DNA of 64,000 nucleotides from the NCBI GenBank assembly GCA_029207755.1, contig JARCOQ010000003.1:124001-188000 (forward strand). The letters run 5' to 3'. The notes under the pieces are model-generated. The model saw only the letters and a list, made by a program, of their open reading frames with translations, was not told where the DNA came from and made no database searches. Below, in pieces: positions 1-9,850 of this stretch. A program made the translations under genes and the position numbers. The stretch is from Chamaea fasciata (Eukaryota > Chordata > Aves > Passeriformes > Sylviidae). Positions within the stretch are counted from its first letter, which is position 1. Every line of letters begins with the position of its first letter.

Positions 1-59
1 GTGTGGCCACACTGGTCCAGACTGGGAGGGGTGTCACCATGGCGCCGGAGGCGGAGTCG

Positions 60-1690
60 AGGATTCGGGCGAGGCAGGGACACCTAGGGGACAGCCAGGG
101 CACCCCCAGGGACACCTAGGGGACAGCCAGGGCACCCCAGGGACACCTAGGGGACACCAGGGCACCCCTGGGTACACCTAGGGGACAGCGAGGGTACCCC
201 TGGGTACACCTAGGGGACAGCGAGGGCACTTTTGGGGACAGCCAGGGCCCCCCCAGGGACAGCCAGGGAACCCCCAGGGACACCTAAGGGACAGCCAGGG
301 CACCCCCAGGGACGCTTAGGGGACAGTCAGGGCACCCCAAGGACAGCCAGGGAACCCCCAGGGACACCTAGGGGACAGCCAGGGAACCTCCAGGGACAGC
401 CACGGGACAGCCAGGGCACCCCCAGAGACACCTTCGGTACAGCCAAGGCACCCCAGGGACACATAGGGGACAGCCAGGGCACCCCCAGGGACACCTAGGG
501 GACAGCCCGGGGACCCCAAGGTGCACCTAGGGGACGGCAAGGGCACCCCAAGGGACAGCCGGGGCACCCCAAGGGACAGCTAGGGGACAGCCAGGGCACC
601 CCTGGGGACACCTAGGGGACAGGGAGGGCACTTTCGGGGACAGCCAGGACACCCCCAGGGACAGCCAGGGGACAGCTGGGGCCCCCCCAGGGACACATAC
701 GGGACAGCCAGGGCACCCCAGGGACAGTCAGGGCACCCCCAGGGACACCCAGGGCCCCCCAGGGACACCTAGGGGACAGCCAGGGCACTCCCAGGGACAC
801 CTAGGGTCAGCCAGGGCACCCCCAGGGACACCTAAGGGACAGCCAGGGCACCCCCAGGGACGCTTAGGGGACAGCCAGGGCACCCCAGGGACAGCCAGGG
901 AACCCCCAGGGACACCTAGGGGACAGCCAGGGCACCCCCAGGGACACCTAGGGGACAGCCAGGGAACCCCCAGGGACACCTAGGGGACAGCCAGGGCACC
1001 CCAGGGACAGTCAGGGCACCCCAAGAGACACCCAGGGCACCCCAGGGACAGCCAGGGAACCCCCAGGGACACCTAGGGGACAGACAGGGCACCCCAGGGA
1101 CACCTAAGGGACAGCCAGGGCACCCCAGGGAGAGCCAGGGCACCCCCAGGGACGCCTAGGGGACAGTCAGGGCACCCCAGGGACAGCCAGGGAACCCCCA
1201 GGGACACCTAGGGGACAGACAGGGCACCCCAGGGACACCTAAGGGACAGCCAGGGCACCCCAGGGAGAGCCAGGGCACCCCCAGGGACGCCTAGGGGACA
1301 GCCAGGGAACCCCAGGGACAGCCAGGGCACCCCCAGGGACAGCCACGGGACAGCCAGGGAACCCCCAGAAACACCTAGGGGACAGCCAGGGAACCCCCAG
1401 GGACGCCTAGGGGACAGTCAGGGCACCCCAGGGACAGCCAGGGAACCCCCAGGGACACCTAGGGGACAGTCAGGGCACCCCAGGGACAGTCAGGGCACCC
1501 CCAGGGACACCTAGAGGACAGCCATGGAACTCCCAGGGACACCTAGGGGACAGCCAGGGAACCCCCAGGCACACCTAAGGGACAGCCAGGGCACCCCAGG
1601 GACACATAGGGGACAGCCCGGGGACCCCAAAGTGCACCCAGGGGACGGCAAGGGCACCGCAGAGACAGCCAGGGCACCCAGAGCTCCAAG
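60..1690. repeat. 32-bp minisatellite (GGGACACCTAGGGGACAGCC type)
   Basis: Tandem, imperfect units of about 32 bp alternate a GGGACACCTAGGGGACAG half with a CCAGGGCACCCC half. Some units are only the second half (about 16-20 bp). Units differ by single-base changes and small indels, and the block ends in unique sequence near 1690. The apparent open frames on both strands (PGTPRGQPG-like, and WLSPRCPWG-like in reverse) follow from the repeat period and are not genes. The strand bias is strong: G and A purines on the plus strand, C and T on the minus strand. Confidence 0.95.
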
Positions 1691-1934
1691 GGCTATCCAA
1701 GGGATGCTCAAAACCCTTACCAACGATTGGCTTTAATAAAGCAACTCACACAAAGTCACCAACATCACGCGGACACAGCACCATTCTTTTGTTGGTCTGT
1801 AACGGCTGCAACAAAATACGCCCTCCTGGAAGCAGTTCAGCACTTACTGATCACTTCTTTGTTTTGGCACTTCCCAGCCAGGGCCTGCGGGGCCTCCTGC
1901 AGATGCAGGTCTTCGCTGACAAGGCTCCACTTGT

Positions 1935-1969
1935 GCAGCAGCAGCAGCAGGAGCAGCAGCAGCAGCAGC
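1935..1969 (+). repeat. CAG trinucleotide run
   Basis: Five CAG units, one GAG interruption, then five more CAG units and CT. One frame reads as glutamine, but the surrounding frame is short and has no recognised homologue, so this is listed as a microsatellite only. Confidence 0.85.
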
Positions 1970-2323
1970 TCCCTGAAATTTTAGAAAATATTAGAAAAAT
2001 ACAGGCAAAAATCTCACCTCTGTCCTCCCCTAAGAACATCCCCAGGACATCATCCCAGTTTTTCCCAGCTAGGAGCTGCAAGGAATTCAGGCAGGGGAAA
2101 TGACATCAGGGAACAGCTTTGTAAAGTCAAAGGCAGAAAGAGAAGATCCACCAGCAAAGGGCAGGAAAGGGGAAAGGTTTCTGAAAACATTTCTGCAGTC
2201 TAATTAATAATTATTTCCGCTTCCCCAGCGAGAAGAACACAGACTCACAGCCATTCAGGCCTGGCAGTCCCCTGCAGCCAGAGCTCAGCACACATCCACA
2301 GAAGCAAGTCCAGCATCTGAAAG

Positions 2324-2340
2324 AAAAAAAAAAAAAAAAA
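2324..2340 (+). repeat. Poly-A tract
   Basis: Uninterrupted run of 17 A followed by a CAAAAACC-type A-rich stretch. It could be a retroposon tail, but no element body is recognisable upstream. Confidence 0.8.
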
Positions 2341-4177
2341 CAAAAACCAAACACAACAATCAAACCAGTAGGAAAAGGTGATTTCTTTGGCTTCAAAGTT
2401 ATTTCAAGTTCTTAAAGCCCAACACAGCTGCTAGAAGAAACAGAGTCAGGGCTCCTGGCAGACAGAGGGTGTTTTCCCCCCGAGGGGATTGCAGAGGAAT
2501 TGTCTGGGACTTGGACTGTCCCTCGGGGTGACACCAGTTGCTGTGACTTCTATCATTCCATATGTTTGACTCCCAAAACTTCCCAGCCCAGGGGCTTGAG
2601 CTGACAGGGCAGCACAAAGATTGTTCTCTGTGTGGTGCCCAGATTTGGGGTTCACTGTCACCTTTGCTAGTTTAGATGAATTATACCCACGGCCCCGAAT
2701 TCCCTGCTCAGTTCCCGCTGCAATAACCTCACAGTGCCTCACGGAGCACGGATATTCCCACGCAGAGCTGCTGCTTGAATGCCAGACGTGTCAGGAACCA
2801 GCAGAGCTTCCAAGGAAGCTCAGCAGGATGGGGACAGGATAGGTTTCTATTCCATAGATTTGGTTAATTATAACCCTCACCCCCTGGGGGTCACCTGTCA
2901 GATTTCCCTGGAATTCAGCCACCCCCCTGAGCTCGGGCTCCAGGTGATGTTTCAGAGCAGGAGAAGGCACTGGCCGGCCTGTGCTGAGGCAGCCCCTGTG
3001 CCCTCGGGAGGACACAGCTCCCTGCAGGAGCTCAGCTCCTTTCCGAGCCCCAGCAGTGGCCTCTGCAAGTGCCTTTCCCTCAGGCAAGGGACGCCCATCC
3101 CTGCCTTCAGCACACCTCCAGTGGGACCCACCTGCAAAAGCTTTCCATCACTTCTGCACTCCGGCCGGCTCCCTGGAAAAGTCCAGACTTCATCCAAACG
3201 AAACTCCATCCCACTCAAACCTTTGATTTTGAGGCATCTCCGAGGGCCGTTGCTCTGGATTTAATTTCTGTGAGGGAGGAGCGCCTTGGCTTTAATGCTG
3301 CCGACGGGTGATGTCCTCAGGCTGAAAGGGAGGGGATTTGGGGTGGCCAGGACATCCCTGGCAACTGTGTGGGAGCTCCGGGAGGTGGGAATTGCTGTCT
3401 GAGCCCCTCTGCAGACAGCCCGAGCCGCCGTTCCCGGGCAATGCCAGCTGTTCCCCGGGGAGCTCTTGGGCTGTGGGTGCCTCTGTCCGGGCTGCAGCAT
3501 CTCCCCGTGCCCGGCGGGAGCAGCCCCTGGCCGAGGAGCCGCGGCAGCCCCGGGGCCGTGTCCGTGCCAGCCCCGAGCCCGGCCCCGGGCCCTGCGTTTG
3601 GCCGCCGCTGCCACGGGCGGGGCCCCGCAGGCACAGCTCCTCCCTGCACATCATCCCAGGGCTGCTGGCCCCGCTGGGGCTGCCGGCCTCCTTCCTCCCT
3701 GCGCCTCCGGGCACCCGGGACACCTGCAGGAAACCCCGAGGGACACTGCAGGCGGCACGGGGGGGCACCGAGGCCTCCGGCCAGAAAAGCAGCCCCGGCC
3801 TCAGCAGCTGCCATCATTTTGGCCCGGCAACACTCACCTGCAGGAAACGCCCCTGTGCGGGTGGGACCGGCCCTGCCTCTCTGCAGAGCTTTGGTCGTGG
3901 AAGAAGGGAAGCCTCAGGACTTGTCCTGCTCCTTTCCGCCCGGAAAGAGACTTTGTGTGAGTACTTTTACGGCAGCTGCTGGGTAAATCCTGGAAAGGAC
4001 AGGAAATCAGCGTCACTGGAAGAGCTTTGTGCTGTCGTGAGCTGCCAGCCACTTCTGCCCTCGAGCCATTCCAGGGGCTGGTGTGTGAAGCAGCTTTGGC
4101 AGAGAAGGCGGCACTGCACTTACCTTAGTGGGGCCAAGCGTTGCCATCCTATGGAGGTCCATCCCCATAATGCAGAG

Positions 4178-4302
4178 ATTGGTTCAGCTGCTTGGAGCAG
4201 AGTCCGGGTAATGCCAAGGTGCTGAGTTCGATTCTCAAACGGTCCGTCCGCTTGAGAGTCAGATTTTAGGATCCCTCTCAGCCTCAGTATATCCTGTGAC
4301 CT
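4178..4302 (+). mobile_element. tRNA-Ile-derived SINE with CR1-like tail (TguSINE1-like)
   Basis: The first ~68 bp look like a degenerate tRNA-Ile gene: an A-box-like GGTTCAGCTGCTTGGAGCAG, a middle part ending TAATGCCAAGGT as in tRNA-Ile, and a B-box-like GAGTTCGATTC near 4224-4234. The next ~50 bp (TTTTAGGATCCCTCTCAGCC, then CAGTATATCCTGTGACC) resemble the CR1 LINE 3' end. A tRNA-Ile head joined to a CR1 tail is the architecture of TguSINE1 described from zebra finch. The tRNA part is too diverged to be a working tRNA. The family is assigned from memory. Confidence 0.65.
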
Positions 4303-4422
4303 GGAAATAAGAGGAAAATTCTCGGCTGAGTTTTAATAAAACAGCTTTTGCCATTGCAGGGTGTGAGCTGCACTCGGCGATTTTCGGCCGCGACGAGCCC
4401 CACGAGCCTTCCGCCCTTCCTT

Positions 4423-4435
4423 GCCGCCATCTTGG
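4423..4435 (-). promoter_or_regulatory. YY1-like motif 1
   Basis: GCCGCCATCTTGG is the reverse complement of the YY1 core AAGATGGCGGC. An ETS-like CCACTTCCGG lies about 20 bp to the right. The motif match is visible; binding is inferred. Confidence 0.6.
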
Positions 4436-4768
4436 TTGCGTCTGAGGCCACTTCCGGTCCCGCCGGCATCTTTTTTGCGGCACCTCTAAGGCCCCCGGCA
4501 GGTGTTTACACAGACGCCTGACTAAATCCGCGAATCCGAACGCAAGCGCGGCGCGGCTGAGCACACGGCCCGTGTCCCCACACCTGGAGACGCCGCGGAA
4601 AATTGCGCCCGGGCGGCGCCGTAGTCGGGGTTTCGTGCAGGCATCTGGCTAAACGCCTATAGGGTCCTTATTTTTTCGCGCCCTTTTGGCCGCCCTTTTT
4701 GGAAGGTCGGGCGCCTCGCGCCTGGGCGCCATTTTGTGAGGGGCGTCGCGTGACTTCCGCTTTTGCTC

Positions 4769-4781
4769 GCCGCCATCTTGG
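4769..4781 (-). promoter_or_regulatory. YY1-like motif 2
   Basis: GCCGCCATCTTGG again, 346 bp after the first and so the same position in the repeat unit. A second YY1-like GGCCGCCATGTTC lies near 4807. Confidence 0.6.
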
Positions 4782-5114
4782 CTGCGGCTGAGGCCACTTC
4801 CGTCCCGGCCGCCATGTTCTTGGCGGCTCGGCATAGGCCCCCGGCAGGTGTTTACACAGACGCCTGAATAAATCCACGAATTTAAAAGCAAGCGCGGCGC
4901 GGCTGAGCACACGGCCCGTGTCCCCACACCTGGAGACGCCGCGGAAAATTGCGCCCCGGCGGCGCCGTTGTCGGGGTTTCGTGCAGGCATCTGGCTAAAC
5001 GCCTATAGGGTCCTTAATTTTTCGCGCCCTTTTGGCCGCCCTTTTTGGAAGGTCGGGCGCCTCGCGCCTGGGCGCCATTGTGTGAGGGGCGTCGCGTGAC
5101 TTCCGCTTTTCCTT

Positions 5115-5127
5115 GCCGCCATCTTTG
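5115..5127 (-). promoter_or_regulatory. YY1-like motif 3
   Basis: GCCGCCATCTTTG at the equivalent repeat position, with one change from the other copies. A GGCCGCCATGTTC site follows near 5153. Confidence 0.55.
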
Positions 5128-5416
5128 TTGCGGCTGAGGCCACTTCCGTCCCGGCCGCCATGTTCTTTGCGGCTCGGCATAGGCCTCCGCCAGGTGTTTA
5201 CACAGACGCCTGACTAAATCCGCGAATCCGAACGCAAGCGCGGCGCGGCTGAGCACACGACCGGTGTCCCTACACCTGGAAACGCCGCGGAAAATTGCGC
5301 CCGGGCGGCGCCGTAGTCGGGGTTTTTGTGCAGGCGTCTGGCTAAACGCCTATAGGGTCCTTATTTTTCCCGCCCTTTTGGCCGCCCTTTTTGGAAGGTC
5401 GGGCGCCTCGCGTCTC

Positions 5417-5429
5417 GCCGCCATCTTGG
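5417..5429 (-). promoter_or_regulatory. YY1-like motif 4
   Basis: GCCGCCATCTTGG in the shortened last unit; the flanks have diverged but the motif is intact. Confidence 0.55.
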
Positions 5430-5699
5430 TAGTGGAACCCACTAAAATGCCCCCTCGGCTCCTCCCACAAGCGCCTGACTGAATGGACTGCAGCCCGCGG
5501 CGCCGCTGCGCCCCCATCCCGTGTCCGCACACCCGCAAACGCCGCGGAAAATCGCGCCCGGACGGCTCCGGGGTCCGGGTGGCGCGCGCAGGCAGCCGGC
5601 TGCCACGCGCCCGGGCTCCTTGCCTTTTTCCCTCCCTTTCGGCCCCGAGCTGCGGGCGGGCGGGCGGCAGCGCCGCCCCCGAGCTCACAGTGCGGGGCT

Positions 5700-6140
5700 G
5701 CCACGTGCCTCGGGGACGGGCGGGGGGGACAGCTGCACTACCGCTCTTTGGCCACAGGGTGGCAGCATTGTCTCACAGATCATGAGGGACGGGCACGGGG
5801 GACAGCTGCACTACCGCTCTTTGCCCACCGGGTGGCAGCATTGCCTCACAGATCAGGCGGGACGGGCGGGAGGGACAGCTGCAGTACCGCTGTTTGCCCA
5901 CACGGTGGCAGCATTGCCGCACAGATCAGGCGGGACGGGCGGGAGGGACAGCTGCAGTACCGCTGTTTGCCCACACGGTGGCAGCATTGCCGCACAGATC
6001 AGGCGGGACGGGCGGGAGGGACAGCTGCACTACCGCTCTCTGCCCACACGGTGGCAGCATTGCCGCACAGATCAGACGGGACGCGCGGGACGGGACAGCT
6101 GCACTACCGCTCTCTGCCCACAGGGTGGCAGCACTGCCGC
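5700..6140 (+). repeat. 73-bp x6 tandem repeat with a CTCF-like core
   Basis: GACAGCTGCA starts at about 5728, 5801, 5874, 5947, 6020 and 6094, a 73-bp period. Each unit contains CCACACGGTGGCAGCATTGC or a close variant (CCACAGGGTGGCAGCATTG in the first). The CCAC..GGTGGCAG core matches most positions of the CTCF consensus CCASYAGRKGGCRS, with mismatches in the two central bases. Units are nearly identical, so the array is young or homogenised. Open frames through it in several registers are repeat artefacts. Confidence 0.9.
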
Positions 6141-6289
6141 GCGGCGGCGCGGAGCGGAGCCATAAACGAACGTGCCCAGGAATGCCCTGGCGAACAGCCT
6201 CCGGAATAAATGGCCCAAAAGACCCCCGAGCACACCTGCGAGAGCCCTGCCAGCAACCAGACCGAAACAAAACAGCCTTTCGTTCAGGC

Positions 6290-6720
6290 TCTATTTCAAT
6301 ATTTTTTATCTTTGTGATTCTGATATTTACATTCATCATTACAATTCATCTTTTATATTATGTACATTATACATCATGTATTATGTTTATTATACTATTA
6401 TATTTATTATAGATATTAAATATAGAAAGTTATATATAAAATAATTTATTATGTAATGTTATAAATAATAATACATTTCATTTAAATATGATTATGTACA
6501 TTATAGATGTTTATATTATGTATATTAAATATATTTATAAAACGTGTAGTAAGTAATAATATATTGTGTATTTTTTATTGATATTATTTTTCATATCCTA
6601 TACTTTTTGTTATTTTTCTTTTTCATTATTTTTTTAATTCGTTTGTTTATATTTTAAACGATATTTTACACTAGATGAATTCATGAACCTAACACATCAG
6701 AAACACAATTAATTTGAATT
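6290..6720. other. AT-rich low-complexity block
   Basis: Dominated by TATTAT/ATATTT runs with almost no CG, in abrupt contrast with the CpG-rich block just before it. No gene signal is seen. Confidence 0.8.
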
Positions 6721-7200
6721 AAATGAGCCTGGTTTTCTAAGGGGTAAAGTTTTAATCTTTATTTAGATAATATGGGCATATTTTCTCTATCTGTATGGGG
6801 TTTTTTTGGTGGGTTGCGGGGGATTTTATTTTGGGGGTTTTCTTTTTTTGTTCGCTTTGTTTTGGATTTCTTTGCTAATAAACAAGCAGGGTCGGAGAGT
6901 TACAAAATAAAACGTCTACTTTGTTTTTATTGCTCCCTCTGAAATACGCCTCGACAGCCTGGACAGCAGGCTGCTGCTGGTAACACTGTGCACGGGTAGG
7001 AGGAGACCTGGTCGGGGCTGGGAAGGAAAAAACGGCACCACGGTGGTCACAGCTTTCTCCCTTCAGGAGTTTTATGGAGCAGAAAATACAGAGCTTTTGC
7101 CAACTGCGCTCTCTATGACATCCGGACGTCCAGCGGGCACGGAGGTCATTTCTCATCTTTCCTGCCAACAGCCAAACCCCCAGGCGCCCGGGGGAAGAAA
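6721..7200. other. Unassigned stretch
   Basis: T- and G-rich start (about 6800-6860), then mixed sequence. No recognisable gene or element. Confidence 0.5.
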
Positions 7201-7520
7201 GAGTATGGGGAAAAAAAAAAAGGAACAAAGAAAACATGAAAAAATAAACCAAAACTATAGAAAATAATAAATAAAATTAAAATACCAAAAGAAAAAAATT
7301 TCAAAGTAACAAAAAAGTGGAAAAAAAATTTAAACAAAAAATTAAAATAAAAAACGAAAAGTAGTTTTAACAAGTAAATAAATAGCTAAAGAAAAAAAAT
7401 AAAAATTAAAAAACTGAAGAAAAAGTCTTTGAAAAACCACAAAACGCAACATGAAAAACCACAACAAAAGAGCACAAAAATACAAAAATAACAAAAAATA
7501 AAAGACAAAATTAAATAAAC
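7201..7520. other. A-rich low-complexity block
   Basis: The plus strand is largely A with scattered AAATAAA and AAAAAC clusters and very few G or C. The T-rich minus strand gives a Phe-rich open frame by composition only. Confidence 0.8.
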
Positions 7521-9850
7521 GCAGCTCTCACCTCCTGCCACTGCCTAAAAAAGCGCCATGGCTTTCCTCAATTATGCAGCAATAAGGGAAACAAACCCAG
7601 TGCCCCCCAGAACAGAAGGTTTTCTAGACAATTCCCACTTCTGCTTGGAAACAAATTCTATTTTAGTGGGAAGCTCATTTTGGACAAACATCCAAATGTG
7701 CCAAGGTAGGAAAGAACCAGCCCCTTGTGTCCAAGGAACAGCAGCTAGGCCTGGATTCAGGTTTTAATGGCATTTATGTAATTAAAAATGCAGTAAATTG
7801 AACTTTACAAAGAGACGAATCGTGGCAAATAAATACTTCAAAGTTTTCTTGGGAAATCACAGAATTTTGTGGAGATGGTGCTGGACAATTGCTGATTTAC
7901 CAACATTAATTGGGTAAATTTCCTTAGAAATGTGCTCTACAAGGTACAAAAATTCCAATTAGGATGGAAAATTGGAATAAATAAATATTCCCTTACTAAA
8001 ATCAGAGAGAAAATCAGAGTTATTCCTTCAATTAAAAGGAAGGAATAACATCCAAATCCAAGCCTGCCTGGAAAACAAGCTCAGGAATTTCTAACATTGA
8101 AAACTTTTGCAAGAGTCATGAAGTTGGTGAAAGTTCATGGAATGATGATTTAAAATCTGCTTCCTCTGCACTGATTTAAAGGGAAGTGGGAATTCAACAG
8201 GTCCAGTTACTCCCATCCAACCTTGGACTGGGATAAGGCCTTCCAGTGGCTTCACTTCCTACTGGCTCTCTCCTTTTCGCCAACTACCTGCAAGAGGAAA
8301 AGCAACAGGAATAAAGTCTCAAACAGGATGGCCTTGGTCCAGGCAGACTGAGGTGCAGCTCCCAGGGAGGGAGGCCAGGCTGTGCCTCGGGGAGCTCCGG
8401 GAATCTGGGATTGCCCGTGGGATTCAAGGGCTGGAAAAGCACACCCACCTGCCAGGTTCAGTGCTGGGACAGAGCAAGGCCGGGGCTCGGGGGCAGCAGT
8501 CAGAGCTGGGACTGCAGGAGAACACCCCAAACCCGGGTTAAACATCCGGCACGACACGCAGCACGCTCCGGGAGAAACTCGGGCGGGAGAAGCCCCGGGA
8601 TGCTCCACGTTCCTTGCCCTTGGCAGCTGTGCCAGGGCCTCCCTCAGAATGCTGACCTCACCGTGCAGCTCCTACAAAACAGGAGAACTTATGGGAATCG
8701 CCCAGAATCCCTGGACTTCCAGTTATTAAGAACCACAGCTGCAGCGAAAGGTGCCCAAACTCTACTGCAAACCAGCAGGGCTGAGGAGACGCAGGGATTT
8801 ATTCCCGAGGGGACACAAGGATCCCTCAGCCAGCCAGGATTTCTCCCAGGCTCTTCCCACTGCTCTCTAAGGACACAAACAGCAGTTTTTCCCTCGAGTT
8901 CCCCTTTCCATCAATGCCAAGACTCGTGTTCTCCTCCAACCCCAGGTTCAGGAAGGAAAGTAGGAATATTATCACTGCACAGACTGTCCAGGAGGGTGTG
9001 ACTGAGGCAGCAGCACCAGCTCCCACTCCACTGCTGCTCTGGATTCCTGAGCAGCTCCTTTCCATCCTGCCCTTCCCAGCACCATTCCCTGGGTGCCATG
9101 TCCACAGACACCTTCTCCATGCCGCTTAAAACCCACAGACACCAACAGAAAGGAGATCAAAAATCAATTCACATGTTGCTAGTCAGAGAGAATGGGAGAG
9201 GCCTAAAAATCTGCATTTATTTTAGAACACTAGAGCAATTTCTTCATGACCCTGACTATCAGTGATGGGCAGATAAACACCTTCTTTAACTTACTACCTG
9301 CAAAAACATCAAGTTTCAAGTTTAGTAAAGATAAAATTTTGCTGCAAAAATAAAAGAGGTGGGATGTTGGTGTTAGTGCTTTAACCTTCGGACATTAGCG
9401 GCTATTTGTAAAACAAATTCATTATTGAAGCAGCTAACTTGAAAATAAGGGGTTTTTACAATAAAGTTGACCAAAAAAGAGTCTCAAAATTAAGATATAG
9501 GCTGCACAAATATTTAAGAAAAAAAAAGTTGTCTTTCGTGCGTATAACCTGCCAGCCTCTCATGTTTTCAGTCCTTACCATTTATTTTTACCAAGGTGAT
9601 GATTAAAACCTTGTCAAAAGCTCAAAAAAAAAAATTCCAGGACAAGGCAGGTGTTTTCCCAAGCACCCTCAGTGTGGAGCTGTGTCAGCCACAAGTGTTT
9701 GCTCCCTCAGCCCAGCCCGGAGCAGGCTCCAGCTGCTGCCCAGGGGGGTTACCAAGGGACTCACCTGTTTGAAGCTGTAAACGCAGGTGGCCTGCACTGG
9801 AGTGCCAATAAATGTGAAATGTGTGACTCTCACCTTGAATAGCGATCGAT
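7521..9850. other. Unassigned unique sequence left of the macrosatellite
   Basis: No gene is recognised. The longest plus-strand frame (from 8411, 196 codons) has no identifiable domain and overlaps a similar-sized frame on the other strand. The junction with the macrosatellite at about 9851 is abrupt. Confidence 0.5.

Larger units (their letters stand above)
1691..4177. other. Unassigned stretch before the SINE
   Basis: No gene is recognised. Visible elements are an AATAAA hexamer near 1734, a CAG run, a poly-A tract, and a GC-rich part at about 3400-3850 that leaves several frames open by composition alone. The 295-residue plus-strand frame starting at 3338 has no recognisable domain and is Pro/Gly/Arg/Ser-rich, so it is not called. 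Confidence 0.6.
4375..5600. repeat. 346-bp tandem promoter-like units in a CpG island
   Basis: The landmark GGTGTTTACACAGACGCCTG starts at 4501, 4847 and 5193, so the unit is 346 bp. A partial copy lies to the left (from about 4380). The third unit is shortened by about 80 bp, and a diverged partial copy follows to about 5600. Units are CpG-rich and carry GCCGCCATCTTGG-type YY1-like sites, CCACTTCCGG/GACTTCCGC ETS-like sites, and a conserved CGCCGCGGAAAATTGCGCCC block. This composition is typical of TATA-less housekeeping promoters, which suggests a multiplied promoter fragment. No open frame in it is convincing. Confidence 0.85.

Noticed and set aside
232..1736. Open frames on both strands in the first minisatellite
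   Set aside because: Pro/Gly-rich repeats in several registers follow from the repeat period. No start context, introns or homologue are seen.
3338..4225. 295-codon plus-strand frame
   Set aside because: GC-rich, overlapped by similar frames in other registers, ends inside the SINE, and has no known domain.
4178..4245. Functional tRNA gene
   Set aside because: The stems are broken and the sequence continues directly into a CR1-like tail, so a SINE is the better explanation.
5700..6140. CRISPR-like regular repeats
   Set aside because: The units are contiguous copies without unique spacers, and the DNA is from a vertebrate.
5521..6412. 172-214-codon frames through the 73-bp repeat
   Set aside because: 73 is not a multiple of three, so the repeat is read in changing frames; the frames stay open by chance.
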